Shown one piece after another: positions 53,089 through 64,000 of a DNA stretch of 64,000 bases (positions are counted from its first letter, which is position 1; every line of letters begins with the position of its first letter). The stretch is from Exophiala sp. HKRS030. Taxonomy: Eukaryota > Ascomycota > Eurotiomycetes > Chaetothyriales > Herpotrichiellaceae. The DNA is taken from positions 2,232,001-2,296,000 of the forward strand of contig JAHWDD010000009.1 of NCBI GenBank assembly GCA_023897205.1, read 5' to 3'. Position numbers and translations under genes: made by a program. Under the pieces are notes generated by a model. That model was given only the letters and a program-made list of their open reading frames with translations. It made no database searches and was not told the origin of the DNA.

Positions 53089-53547
53089 ATGACCAGTCGC
53101 CATCCAGACAGCGCGTTAGATCTCTTCCTGACCAGGCCACTCTATGCACCTCTCCTTTTCTCAAATGTCTCATCAGACGCCCGAGATCATTGTGCAAACG
53201 AACGCACTTTTCTCTCTTGGTTACGGCTTTCCGTCTACATGGCCATTGTTGCTGTCGCCATTTATGTCAACTTTCATCTTAAGCATCAGCCCACGCCATT
53301 GGAGCGATCACTATCCCAACCCTTGGGCCTCATCTTCTGGGTGCTTGCCATGATCTGCCTCATCAGTGGCGTTGCAAATTACATGAAGACAGTGACCAAG
53401 TATGCCAATCGGCGTGCCTTGGTGCAAACCGGAATCAAAACCCAATTTGTGTCTCTAATTGTAGCCACAGCGATTATTGCCGCCTGTGGCTTGTTCTTGG
53501 GTTCTGAAGCACAGGCCTCGCGAGAGAGGCAAAGGATGCTGTTTTGA
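53089..53547 (+). CDS. DUF202-domain small membrane protein
   Basis: A 152-residue protein with the DUF202 (YidH-type) signature DARDHCANERTFLSWLRLS followed by three membrane helices: VYMAIVAVAIYVNF, LGLIFWVLAMICLISGV and VSLIVATAIIAACGLFLG. The domain also forms the membrane part of the yeast vacuolar transporter chaperone Vtc1, but the basic signature here fits the general DUF202 group, whose role is unknown. Start at 53089 is the first ATG directly before the domain. A 28-codon open frame from ATG 52941 can be spliced in frame to this one (donor GTAAGT at 53027, acceptor at 53077-53078, 52 nt), giving a longer N-terminus; I cannot tell which is used. Confidence 0.82.
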   Translation: MTSRHPDSALDLFLTRPLYAPLLFSNVSSDARDHCANERTFLSWLRLSVYMAIVAVAIYVNFHLKHQPTPLERSLSQPLGLIFWVLAMICLISGVANYMKTVTKYANRRALVQTGIKTQFVSLIVATAIIAACGLFLGSEAQASRERQRMLF

Positions 53548-53896
53548 ATGGCCATGAATAAAATTTTCTATCTAATGCTAGAGGTTCTGACCATGCCTTG
53601 TGTTTTGTTACTTGATCTATCCACGTGAAGCGATGCTGTATCTATGAGGCTGAAATGATAAGGCTGCCGCTTGGCGGCAAGAACGCGTCGCCGGATGGCA
53701 GGTGCATCTGGCGTGTTGATTGGTTCCTACGCTTTTCCTCCATTCGTATGTCAACCCGCAATTCAGCCCTCGACCGTCCCATGAATAAACCTCGGGCGTC
53801 TCCCGCAGGACATCTCATGGCTTAACAAAGGCTCTAACATATCTCTTTTTCATCCTTGATTAATCACACTCGTTGTGCTTGTACACCATCAGAGCC
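53548..53896. other. Spacer between DUF202 and Spg1 genes
   Basis: Short non-coding spacer holding the upstream gene's 3' end and the GTPase promoter. Nothing distinctive seen. Confidence 0.4.
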
Positions 53897-54881
53897 ATGG
53901 ACCCCAACTCCCCCAACGACTACCCCGCCGATTCGCCATACAACCCACACATAATTGATCAACAAACACTCCAGTCTCAAGACGACTCTGATAACACCGC
54001 GGTACAAAACTCGAATCCGAACTTCTCGCATGTCACCTCGACCCCTCCTATAGACCATGACCCATCTCAAAGATATAATTCACCGAGTCTATATCAACAG
54101 CCAACCTCTCGCCCGGGATCTGGTATGGGTGGACAACAACAATCACAATACCAACAGGAGAATAGGGCACAACCTGCCAATAAGAGCAGTGTCGTCATAA
54201 AGGTTGGCATGGTCGGTGATGCTCAGATTGGGAAAACCTCATTGATGGTCAAATATGTGGAAGGCAGTTGGGACGAAGATTACATACAGACGTTGGGTAC
54301 GCTTGTCTTTCCTAATAATCTTTCTCCCACATCAGCAGTCCACTGACACTTGCCCCTCATAGGTGTCAACTTCATGGAAAAGACCATTTCGATACGAAAT
54401 ACCGAGATCACCTTTTCAATCTGGGACTTGGGTGGCCAACGGGAATTCGTGAACATGCTACCTTTGGTCTGTAATGATGCAGTCGCCATCCTGTTCATGT
54501 TTGATCTCACGAGGAAATCAACGTTGAACAGTATCAAAGAATGGTACAGACAAGGTCGAGGCTTCAACAAGACAGCCATTCCCTTTCTCATTGGCACAAA
54601 GTATGACCACTTTGTAAATTTCCCACGAGAAGATCAAGAAGAGATCAGTAATCAGGTAATTGAGTTGCAAAAGGGCTCATGGCTTCTACTGACATATCTT
54701 TTAGGCACGCCGTTTTGCAAAAGCTATGAGAGCCAGCCTCATATTCAGCAGCACCAGCCACAGTATCAATGTCCAAAAGATCTTCAAGATCGTTCTTTCC
54801 AAGGCCTTTGATCTAAAATGCACCATTCCCGAGATCGAAAATGTTGGCGAACCGTTACTCCTCTATCAGTCCACAAATTAA
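53897..54881 (+). CDS. spg1: Septum-promoting GTPase Spg1/Tem1
   Basis: Ras-like GTPase at the top of the septation initiation network (mitotic exit network in yeast), acting at spindle pole bodies to start cytokinesis. Three exons, 53897-54296, 54363-54655 and 54705-54881, give 289 residues. A disordered Gln/Ser/Pro-rich N-terminus of about 95 residues precedes the G domain. Motifs: P-loop GDAQIGKTS (107-115), the switch region TLGVNFMEK (132-140), DLGGQREF (155-162), and GTKYD at 211-215 in place of the common NKxD, as in the Spg1/Tem1 group, followed by SSTSHSINVQKIFK. There is no C-terminal CAAX box, which also fits Spg1. Subfamily confidence is high. Confidence 0.93.
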
Positions 54882-55655
54882 GATCACACTCAAGAAGTAC
54901 CGTAAGACTTGTGGACTTCAGAGGCCCTAGAGGCTAATATGGCAGACGGTCTCACAAGAGGGGACTTCATAATAGCAAGGATAGAGCTTCGTATCACAAC
55001 GCCCAAATCTAAGCTGCCTTTGCTAGATGCAACAAACCCGATATCTTCGATTCGAGCACTCCTAGGAATTAGGCGTTTGCTCACTCGGACTGTACGATTT
55101 TTTACGCAGCGCAATCCCTTACGACGGCGGCAAGACCGCTCAAGATTTCCTTCCTCACATTGACTCATTATTCCTGGCTTAGCAGCGGAGCAACATGGTG
55201 GCACGCGTAGGTTTCGGGCTGGGGTCACGAGATCGTTGAAACAGCAGCTTGGATGAAGTCACCGCCAATGATCGCATGTACGAATGTGTTGGAGATTATC
55301 ATGATCCACGATATCGTTGAGATGGAGCTCCCGGTTAAGATGGTACTGCATAGCATGCCAGGAATGGAACGGGGCAAGACCCGGCCAGGACTGGATTCGG
55401 GACGCTGAAGGAGAAACAAGTCTATTTCTAGTTCGAGCTCGATTTATGCACATGGTCGAAAACACGCGCTCGGGACTACACTTCGCGCCACTGATCAATG
55501 CTGCCAATGCAAATCTCCCGCATTTCCCTCCTTGACTAATTCCTCCTTGATATGACATACTTGGCTAAAAAGGGAAGCCGAGTGCTCCACCAAAGCGTGC
55601 ACACGAGTAGAGACCAGCGTTCTCATCTATGTCATCTATGTCGTAATGCTAAGGC
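54882..55655. other. Convergent spacer between Spg1 and Cand1 genes
   Basis: Both neighbours end here. Short open frames exist on both strands but none has recognisable protein character. Confidence 0.45.
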
Positions 55656-58600
55656 TTAAACACCCTCTTCGAGAACGTTCCTCACCATCTGAGTGAACTC
55701 CTTCTTGACGAACTCGATGTAGCCCTTCCACTGCACCATCTCTCCCGACCCATCGGTCGTCGCGCCTGGAAACTTCCGATCCAGTTCCAATGTCGTACGA
55801 ATAACCGCCGCGTTGGCTTCGTTGACCTTTTCGATCTCCTGCTTGACGGCATTCTCCTTGATCTTGGCGCCCAACACGATGCGGAATTTCTCAGCCAGTG
55901 GGGACAGGCGCCGGCGCGTCTCATCTGGATCAATCGTACTGAGTCTACTTAGCATGAGGTTGCAGAGAGTGCGGATGTCGTGGTCATCAGGGATCCCATC
56001 AAGGATCCTATCGAAGAATTTTGGAAGGGGGAGATGTGGGAGAGCCGATGGGGTGTCGAGAAGAGCGTAAAGGGTGGCATATGTCGACTTGCGTAAGTCA
56101 AGACCACTATCTTCATGATGGGTAAACGGTCCAATCTTGATCACCTTGACAAGCTCAGGTTTAATCTTCGAATCTGCAAGGACTGTCGGCAGAAGTTCGC
56201 CAATATCAGCGACGATCAGTTCAGGCTTGTTGTGAATTGCCGCGTTGAGAGTCGTCACCGCCAGACGACGATTTCCCAGGTCCGAATCGCTCAACATCGT
56301 CTTCAGTATCGGAGTGATAGTTTTGGAGAGTATTGTATTGTATGATGTGCCTGCATCGCCCAGAGTATAGCGGAAGGCTGAAATGACTGTTCCGCGGACT
56401 GCTGCGTTGGGATCCTCGAGTGACTTTGAGAGCTTAGGAATATAAGTGTTCGGATCGATCGTTGCCAGACGACCAATACATTCTGCACCCACCGCACTGT
56501 TGTCTTCTGCCTGCGATACTGTAAAGAGCTTCTCCCAAAGCTCTGGTAGATATGGTGTCATGTCTGTAAATGAGCTTTCAGAGTGCTCTAAGATCTCCTT
56601 GAGCGAATGTAAATACAAATAGTCTTGAGCCGGTGACTGGGTGAGACTCTGCAGGATGATGGGTAGGCATTCGGTCACATTGTTCGAACTGGCACTACCA
56701 AGCGCGACAGCAGCTGTGAGGCGAACTTTGTCGGAGTCAGCGGACAGGCATCTAATGAAGACGTCTGTTTTGAATGGCGACTTCGGCCCAGCCCTAAAGC
56801 CAACCTCACCGAGCACTGCCAGTGCAAGACAAATGGCTCGGATATCTTTGGAGGCTTCTAGCTCTTTCAAGAAGTCCGTGATACTCACTCCCAAGTTGTC
56901 TCCACCATAGACAAGGAGCGTTCCTATCGCCCTACCCAGCACGACGGTCTCCCCGGCAGTCCCGACACTCAGAAGGCCCTTCATCAACGGCGCACCAACC
57001 CCTTGCTCGCCGATGACTTTTACCACGAGAAGATATGCCCTTAGTGGAGGCCCTTCCATTCGAGACTTTGTAATCCCACAAAGAGCATTGACAATGTCGG
57101 CGTTGACGAGTGCTGCCGCATTCGTTGGAATTATCTTGGACAGAATCACAAGAGCCGGTGTGAGGAGATGCAAATCCGTGCCAGTGACCAATGGGAGTAG
57201 CAGAGTTTCCAGCTGAAGAATGGTGCTTGTCTCATACTGAGCAGAAGTGACGGAGTTCAATGCAAGATATTGCAGTGATTCCAAGCATGAGGTCCGTAGT
57301 GCCCGATCGGCTTTACGAAGCTGGTTCGCCATCTCGATCGATACCTCCTGTATCCAGGTGGCCCCAATATTGTCGTGAATGCTCGCTGCTTCACCAATTA
57401 ATCCAATAGCTCGCGCACTGGCTAGCCTTGTGGTTTCGTTCTTCAGTCTGTCATTGAGAATACCCAGACCCTTGGATCGTGTCTCAGCAGAAAGAAGCTG
57501 TGTCGAGGAGGTACGGGCAAGCAGCACTCCAAACACTTGAATTGCTCGATGGCGGACCTCGAGGTCTGTGTTATTATCCGTGACTCTGTCAACAACGACA
57601 TCCCAAAGCTTCCCGATATGGATCGCATGGTCCTGGTTGGTCGTTGGAAGCCGAGGAGGTGTTAGGGCCTTGACAAACTGCTCCAGTGTAGACAGTGCTT
57701 CACTGGAAACCTTAAAATTCTTCTCTCGAGCAATTGCTGTCACCGGTGGAATCAATGCTATGACAAAAGGTACCAAAACAGTGGTTTCGTTGGTTTCGGT
57801 TATTGCGCTGATCAGCGTCAGAGTTTCAATCTGCAAACTGGCAATAGTGGCTGATGTCCCTGAGCTTGCACTTCCAGAGCCTGTTGAAGACGAGTGCTTC
57901 AAAGCATCTGCAATAGGATCCTCTAACTGTTGTAGATGGTCGGATAGAATGCCGTTTCTCGCCAAAGTCAGAGTTTTAAGCATGATCACTGAGGCTTGCT
58001 TCAGCGAGATAGTAGCCTTTTTCCAGAGCTTGGACAGGGCTTGAACGATCTTAGGGACCAGAGAAAGCAGCTCTACTTGAGAGCCGGTGGGTGGAGACGC
58101 AGGTAGTATGGGCGGACTCGATCTTGATGCAATAAGACCCCTCAAGTCAGGGTCTTTGCGGTCAGCCTCGCTATCCTGACGTCTACGTTTTCGGGTGTTT
58201 GGCGGTGCAGCTGCATTCTCCATAGAATCCCGCCGTGACACTGTCCGAGTGAGGCCTGAACCAGTCTTTCGAATCAAAGCGGTTGTTGTGGATATCAATT
58301 CCAGTCGGACGCTATCCTCCCGCTCGTTGAAAAGGCGGTTAATCAACACTGGGGCAATGGTGCCGAACAATGTACTGCGGTCAGCAGCTGAGACACCGGC
58401 GACAATGGTGTACAAAGTCTTTGCTGCACACCGCCTAACTTTCCAGCTGAGATCATCAACATCACTAAAGGCATCTTCGTCGTCAAGCTCCGCATACTCG
58501 TCGTCATCATCTTCGTCCAGTGGGTCTTCTGTGATTCCATCATCAGAGCTACTCTCCTGGGTTCCACCCATCTCATCGTCCTCGAAAGAGGCAACATTGG

Positions 58601-59719
58601 GATCATATCTGATGAATCTCAGCGCGGCGCTGATGGCAGCGGGTAAATGTGGTTTCATTTCTGTCGGGCATGATCCCAGCAATGCCTCCAGGGCCACGAG
58701 TGCGGTTTCCCGTAGCTCCTCGGTTTCGGGATCAACTTCTGCCTCGTCATCGGATAGATCTCTAGAAGCCGAAAGCTCTTCCTGGCTCAAGATGTGAAGA
58801 ACTGAAGGAACAACTTGGTCTAGGTATGGTCCGAACTTTGCGGGACTGGAACGAGCCAGTGTGCCAATAGTGGCAATAAGGAATTTCTGGTGCTCCACTG
58901 TCAATTGACCATTCTGGAAACTCTTCGTGATGACCTTGACGAAGGAATTTACTTGAGCATCATTGAAATGAATCAATAAGGCGCCGATGCCGGCTAGAGC
59001 TCTCTTTTTGACCACTCCACCAGCCTGTGGACTCTCAATGATGTTCATGGTGGCTTCGGCAAGTGCAACCAGCTCCTGTTCTTTGATCAACGGTCCATAG
59101 CATTTGACAATCTCAATCATGACATCAACGGCGTCGCTACTGTAGCCCTTGTCTTTCTGTCGTTGGAGCAGACCTGTGGGTAGTTGCGGAGGGGGCTTGC
59201 TCTGCGGGAGGACCACACGTCCTACCAGCCTTGGAATCAAGACTTTGCTGACGGCAGTGTAGGCATCTTGTACACCGGCATTTTCGGTACCTGGATGTGG
59301 CTGTGGCAGAGAGGCAATCAATGTGCGGAGCGCGGTGTTGGGGATAGAGATATCAATATCAGAGGTGGTAAGATCGGTCAATTTGTCGATCAGGGGAGCG
59401 ATAATATCGTTGGGGGTTCTCGATGCCAGTGGACCAACACTATCGTAGTCAGCTAGGCTCACAAGGAACTTACAGGGTGATCATACCATTTCAAAGCTTG
59501 GTTTTGAACTTCTCCATGTTGATCTGACAAGGCTTTGAGTAAACCTTCAATAACTCGTGCAGCCATATGAGGATCGGTTCGAAGGTAGTCAGAGGCAGAA
59601 GAGCTCAGTATATTCGAAAGATCGCTCAATTGCATGAACCGGATGTCAGGGTCTGGGTCGTTCAATTTGCCCAGAAGGCTGGCTATGCCTAGCTGAACAT
59701 TGCCTCGATCTCGGGCCAT
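55656..59719 (-). CDS. Cullin-associated NEDD8-dissociated protein Cand1/Tip120, single full-length gene
   Basis: A 1338-residue HEAT-repeat protein that wraps unneddylated cullin-Rbx1 and exchanges F-box adaptors of SCF ubiquitin ligases. Exons 59719-59487 and 59439-55656 join over a 47 nt intron as NQALK-C-VGPLASRTP. The first repeat reads LLGKLNDPDPDIRFMQLSDL and the N-terminal half carries an acidic insert (DPLDEDDDDEYAELDDED) before DLSWKVRRCAAKTL, as in the family. The C-terminal part includes LGNRRLAVTTLNAAIHNKP, IGPFTHHEDSGLDLRKS and DHDIRTLCNLMLSRL, the region that in human CAND1 contacts the adaptor-binding face of the cullin. No frame break. In Aspergillus nidulans this function is split over two genes (candA-N and candA-C); here both halves are in one gene. 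Confidence 0.95.
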
Positions 59720-60206
59720 GGTGACTACCTAGGTATGTTCAGGATTTTGGATCAAGAGGGTGACTCGACCTATGGTGCGTCTGGTGACCAGCATCCAATG
59801 TTTTGTAAGTGAGAAATCGTCGACTATCTCTGAGTAATCGACGTGGACACAATTCGAAGGAAAGACTGAGAGCCAGGGCGCATCTGGCACGCTTGCAAGA
59901 CGCTTCTGTGTGTGAAAATTTCAAGACGCGCTAAGCAACAACTCCGCTGGTAGTGACTGAAAAGCAGTGACGATCTGGTGTTTTGTTGGTGAAGAGCATC
60001 TGAACATCTCTTCTTTTCAGGTTATAGAGTGGAATTGTGATATTCCATCATCACCACAAACGGCTCGCAGTCACGAATTTGGAGGGGAAGCCGGGCCTTG
60101 TCTCCCAAGATCTGATTGGCGGAGCATGTGGTGCCTGGCCAATGACGTCGATTATGCAATTGTGCTGAGCAGGAGGCAGAGAGGAGGAGTGAGGAGGCAA
60201 TGGCCA

Positions 60207-60241
60207 TGGGCACTGGGCGCTGGGCGTTGGGCGCTGGGCAC
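60207..60241. repeat. Five TGGGCNN heptamers in mirror order
   Basis: Units end CAC, CGC, CGT, CGC, CAC, so variants are arranged symmetrically about the middle unit. Located in the Cand1/mitochondrial-gene promoter. Confidence 0.85.
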
Positions 60242-60355
60242 TGGGACTTGTTCGGACAAGTTGCGTGACGTGATGTGAGGCTCGGGACCTCAAGCTCGGG
60301 TGCCGGGTACCAGCTACGAGGTGAGCTGCCAGCCCCAGCCGGCCGAAGGTACTGA

Positions 60356-60383
60356 CTAGCTAACTAGTTAGTTAGTTAGCTAG
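60356..60383. repeat. Perfect inverted repeat, 10 bp arms
   Basis: CTAGCTAACT (60356-60365) and AGTTAGCTAG (60374-60383) with an 8 bp spacer AGTTAGTT; could extrude as a hairpin or serve as a protein site. Confidence 0.9.
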
Positions 60384-60584
60384 GTGACTACCTAGGTAGG
60401 TAAGAAGAGGTGCTAATAATTAATGAGCACCCAGCACAGAAATCCCTACCTTTCCCTAGCACGCACCTCCAAGAGCTGCTTCATAGCCCAGGACTCCAGT
60501 GAATTGATGCATAGCGACTCGAACCTCCCCTTCTCATAACGGTTGCTTTGTCTTATCAATTACAAGGCTACCCACTCCTTTGAT

Positions 60585-61467
60585 ATGGTCCTCCCACGAT
60601 CATCTGTCCTTCGGGGCAGCGTTCGCGCTTTCACCTTGAAGAGAGCCGGCACTCAAGCCCGAGCGAGTCTACGTTCGATCGGACAACGAACCTATGCTAG
60701 TGGTCATGAGGCGAAGAAAACCAGTGATCTCCCCTGGTATGTGGACACCTAATGCTCGTATCTAGCATTTGTCAAGTTCGTTTCTGACCTATCCTCTTCA
60801 GGTTGATCGGCTCCATCGTCGTCACAGTGCCCGCAGCTTCATGGCTCATCGCACAAGCTCCCGAAACCTCGGATCACGGCCACGGTCACGGTCACGAGGA
60901 TCACAAGGGAAAAGAGGAAGAAGCGGAGGACGAACCCAAGGAAGAATCGGGAGATGACGAGGAAACAAAGGGAGACGATTCAGCAGAGAAGAAGGAGGAT
61001 GCTAAGGACGACTCCCCGAGGACAGTGCAGCGGAATCATCAGACGACGACAGTGGTAAAGAAACGCCGGAAGAAGATTCTGAGGATGAGTAGGTCAACCT
61101 TTCTGTTTCTGCGACGAAATGCTCATTGGCTTGTTAGCAGCGCCCCAGGTTCAGCTCCGAAGGATCGGGACACCGAGTCGAAAGGCGAGAAAGATGTAAG
61201 CCTTTCCACGCTCTTGCCCACGCTGCTATCGAGGAAAGACTGACTCCTTCACAGGCTCAGAGTGATGTATCTGGCGCGAAAAACCCTCTTCTCACAGATC
61301 CCGAAAAGAGCAGAAAGAGCGAAGGGCCAGCAGCAACAGCAAAGATCCATGGCACAGTCGACTCCAGCAGATCTACCAAGGGTAAGAAGGGTGACAGTCC
61401 CCTGAGGAGTTTGAAAATAAAGACGACAAAGCGGAATGATGTGCACGCAACGAAAGTCTCAAGCTAG
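60585..61467 (+). CDS. Small mitochondrial inner-membrane-type protein with His-rich and acidic tail
   Basis: A 235-residue protein from four exons: 60585-60736, 60802-61088, 61141-61195 and 61255-61467. The N-terminus is a mitochondrial presequence (Arg/Ser-rich, no acid in the first 30 residues) ending near RTYASGHEAKK. One membrane helix follows, WLIGSIVVTVPAASWLIAQ, then a histidine cluster (DHGHGHGHEDH) and a long acidic Lys/Glu/Asp-rich tail with a basic end (KTTKRNDVHATKVSS). The frame breaks at the CCCC run 61013-61016; one more C continues as DSPEDSAAESSDDDSGKETPEED into a good GTAGGT donor. All junctions are then in phase. Similar proteins occur in other filamentous fungi, but I know no function for them. 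Metal binding by the His cluster is speculative. Confidence 0.8.
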
Positions 61468-62201
61468 GGCCCCATCCCCTCAGCGATGCCTTGCACATTG
61501 GATGAGATCCAAATCCACATGGGGCGTGGCTAAGGAATTGTACCGAAGCTGTTCATGCTTCCAGCCCATGTAACACTCTGCCTACTGTCCAATCATAAAC
61601 CAATCAGTATGGACATGAAAAAAAGTTGTGCATTCAAGGGGCGAAGCTTACCCAAAATCATGGTGGTAGAACAAAACCAAAACTTGTCTATATCTAATGA
61701 TTATTACATGGAATCAGCGAGCTCTCTCCTTGCAGCTTGCATGTACATGATCGCAGACTACAAAAGCCTGCATGTAGCTATCCGTTCTTCGCTGCACTAT
61801 TGCGTTGGATTTGTGCCAATGGTCAAAGGCGGGACTGACGAGAGACTTATCCGGCATAATGCTCCGTCTGACCACGGACTCGGGCACACTTTGGACCCGT
61901 CTCTACAGTGCTCTGCACAATATGCAGTGCATGCACCACGACGCACCTGTCGAATTGGCCGTCATATTATTTGTCATTGAAATTCATTTTTGCTAGCCTG
62001 GACGAAGTGCACTTTTCGGCTCACTCAGGAGTCTGGAAAGACGCGCCCCGTAAGCCGCGACGTTCGATCAGCCACATTTTCTGACACCCAAGATTCTGAT
62101 CTCGTTTATCACTTCCACGTGTTCACTGTTCTCTCTTTTGCCTGTACCAGTTGTCAGGTTTGACACTCTCCCTCGAATTTCCTTAGCATACGTTGGCCAT
62201 C
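61468..62201. other. Spacer before the ceramide synthase gene
   Basis: The 3' region of the mitochondrial protein gene and the promoter of the next gene. A plus-strand open frame at 61555-61980 has no recognisable character and is left out. Confidence 0.45.
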
Positions 62202-63598
62202 ATGGGTCGCCCACGTCGAACTTCAAGCAACCTCGGGGGCGACCCTCGTGGTGATACAAGTGCTCCTGCGTGGGCAACAATGACATCCCGTTCAAGCACA
62301 TTGACCTCTCAACCATCCGTGAGTCCACGGCAACCGTTAGATCGGGGCCCTCGGAATTGACTGTCTGCAGGCTGCAGAACGAGAACTGAAACCGCACTCA
62401 AAAAGGCGCAAAGCCCGATCGGCCCTACGCAAATGGAAGCACATCTCCTTGCGGCATACCTGGATCAATCCTCTTATCCTCATGCTGGTCATCTTGACAG
62501 CCTACTACGTAAACCCTGGCGAACAAAACCCTCTTCACCGAGCCATTTTCCTCTCATATCCCTCGGACCAGATTATCCAGGTGGGCCGAACATGTATGGC
62601 AAAGGCAAGGCCGACATCGCTTTCGTGTCGTTCTACATGATTGTTTTGAGCTTCACCAGAGAATTTCTTATGCAGAGAGTGATACGGCCACTTGCTGTCG
62701 CCTGGGGCATTAAGAAGCGGGCAAAGCAAGCAAGATTCATGGAACAGGTTTACACCGCAATGTATTTTTCCATCTTTGGCCCCTTTGGTCTATATGTCAT
62801 GTCCAGGGGTCCGTTGTGGTATTTCAATACGACGGCTATGTTTGAGGGCTTTCCCCACCGAAAGCATGAGGCTCTTTTCAAGGCATACTACTTGTTACAA
62901 GCCAGCTATTGGAGTCAACAGGCCGTGGTGCTTATTCTCCAACTGGAAAAGCCGCGAAAGGATTTCAAAGAGCTGGTTCTGCACCACGTTGTAACACTGG
63001 CTCTAATCGCGCTAAGTTACCGCTTTCACTTCACTCATATGGGCATCGCTGTCTATATCACGCATGATATTAGCGATTTCTTCTTGGCCGTAAGCATCAT
63101 TTCCCCGTTCGATATATTGGGACTGCTAACAATGATTAGACATCCAAGACACTTAACTATCTCGACAACGTGCTTGTTGGACCGTATTTTGGACTTTTTG
63201 TGGGTGTTTGGGTTTATCTTCGTCACTACATCAACCTCCGCATTCTTTGGGCCACTCTCACAGAGTTCCGAACCGTAGGACCCTTCGAACTAAACTGGGA
63301 GACGCAGCAGTACAAATGCTGGATCAGTCAATATATTACTTTCGCGCTCCTTGCATTGCTACAGGCCGTGAATCTGTTCTGGCTTTTCCTCATTCTCAGG
63401 ATTGCCAAGAATTATGTCTTCAACAATGCTATCGCAGATGAACGGAGTGACTCAGAGGAGGAAGAAACGGATGGCGAAGTCAAGGAGGGTATTGCAAAGC
63501 AGGTCAATGGCACAAAGCCTACAGTACTTCTGAACGGAGAACCCGTCGATGTTCCGCAAAATTCAGCAGCACTGCGGGAACGTCGGCGGAAGGGTTGA
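62202..63598 (+). CDS. Lag1-type ceramide synthase (TLC domain)
   Basis: ER membrane acyl-CoA:sphinganine N-acyltransferase making ceramide. Three exons, 62202-62318, 62371-63089 and 63140-63598, give 431 residues. After a basic N-terminus ([17 protein letters not shown]) and first helix ([16 protein letters not shown]), the TLC region follows with [29 protein letters not shown], and the Lag1 motif: [13 protein letters not shown] and HDISDFFLA, containing the catalytic histidines. The second intron directly follows FFLA. The frame breaks at the CCC run 62560-62562: one more C joins LSYP to [18 protein letters not shown], and exon 2 then becomes 720 nt, in phase on both sides. The C-terminal tail is acidic and ends in RERRRKG. 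Filamentous fungi usually have two paralogues (BarA and LagA types); which one this is remains open. Confidence 0.94.
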
Positions 63599-64000
63599 GG
63601 AAACGAAACCTCGAGTTTTGTTGCATAGCGGATTTTGTTCTTGTATCGTGACGGGAAGCCGATAATATGTATTAATCAATGGATATATGCAGTAATAATG
63701 ATGTGTGATACTTTGTCGTTTTCTGTTCGGTCCGTGTCGCAACCAGCAAATCCGAGTTGACTTGATGACTGCCAGGCGAATGTGATGTTCTCAATTCCCA
63801 GACAACTCGAGACCAATTCACCTCCCCAGGAGCGTAGGCGTACGATAATACAACACAACGACCTACCAGGCTACCTTCAAACAGCCTTATTTCCCATTGT
63901 TCAATGTTTTCAATTCGCCAAGGGTGTGAGGGCAAGTACGGACACGCACCCTAGAGACTAGAGGGCCAGGTTCGGCTCAGTGAGGATGCTCTGGTAAAAA
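63599..64000. other. Downstream spacer to the window end
   Basis: The 3' region of the ceramide synthase gene; no gene supported in the last 400 bases. Confidence 0.4.

Larger units (their letters stand above)
59720..60584. promoter_or_regulatory. Divergent promoter region of Cand1 and the mitochondrial protein gene
   Basis: Non-coding spacer between diverging starts. It contains five 7 bp TGGGCNN units at 60207-60241 and a perfect 10 bp inverted repeat at 60356-60383. Nothing resembling a gene is seen. Confidence 0.45.

Noticed and set aside
54890..55558. Open frames in the Spg1/Cand1 spacer as a possible pseudogene
   Set aside because: No stretch resembles a known protein in any frame, also when single-base breaks are allowed.
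58195..58797. Plus-strand open frame of 200 codons rich in Ser
   Set aside because: Antisense shadow of the acidic insert of Cand1.
61555..61980. Plus-strand open frame of 141 codons before the ceramide synthase
   Set aside because: No domain, no signal or membrane pattern, and no coding-like composition.

Overview
The window is nuclear DNA of a filamentous ascomycete, most likely a eurotiomycete. The evidence is 41-52 nt GT-AG introns, fungal-only families (Zn2Cys6 factor, AA11 lytic polysaccharide monooxygenase with a C-terminal cysteine module, Lag1 ceramide synthase, Asi-type RING protein, Uve1) and long gene-poor spacers with fungal-style short repeats. No rRNA, tRNA, transposon, CRISPR or viral sequence was recognised.

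Layout. Bases 1-8080 hold a compact accessory block with alternating strands: a Zn2Cys6 regulator (cut by the window edge), an alpha/beta hydrolase, a short-chain dehydrogenase, a cytochrome P450 and a 4-coumarate-CoA-ligase-like enzyme with a peroxisome-type C-terminus. This looks like a small metabolic cluster for modifying and CoA-activating an organic acid; no polyketide or peptide synthase is visible, and the cluster may continue to the left. From 9203 on the content is housekeeping: Cef1/Cdc5 splicing factor (9203-11556), a 5 kb spacer, an ATF/CREB-type bZIP (16585-17595), a GPI-anchored wall protein (19684-20499), Uve1 UV endonuclease (22301-24751), an F-box protein (25669-27155), an AA11 LPMO (28922-30393), an unknown nuclear-type protein (31319-33433), an Asi-like membrane RING protein (34096-37229), an AT-hook protein (38227-40703), Kcs1 inositol hexakisphosphate kinase (43236-47126), IPP isomerase (47944-48797), a MATE transporter (49783-51767), a DUF202 membrane protein (53089-53547), the Spg1/Tem1 GTPase (53897-54881), Cand1 (55656-59719), a small mitochondrial membrane protein (60585-61467) and a Lag1 ceramide synthase (62202-63598).

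One property affects the whole annotation. Nine genes show eleven single-base frame breaks, and all eleven are repaired by one extra base, in most cases by lengthening a C or G run. They hit essential genes such as cef1, IPP isomerase and Kcs1, so I read them as base losses in sequencing or assembly, not as pseudogenes. Gene coordinates here span these breaks, and with each break corrected every complete coding length becomes an exact multiple of three.
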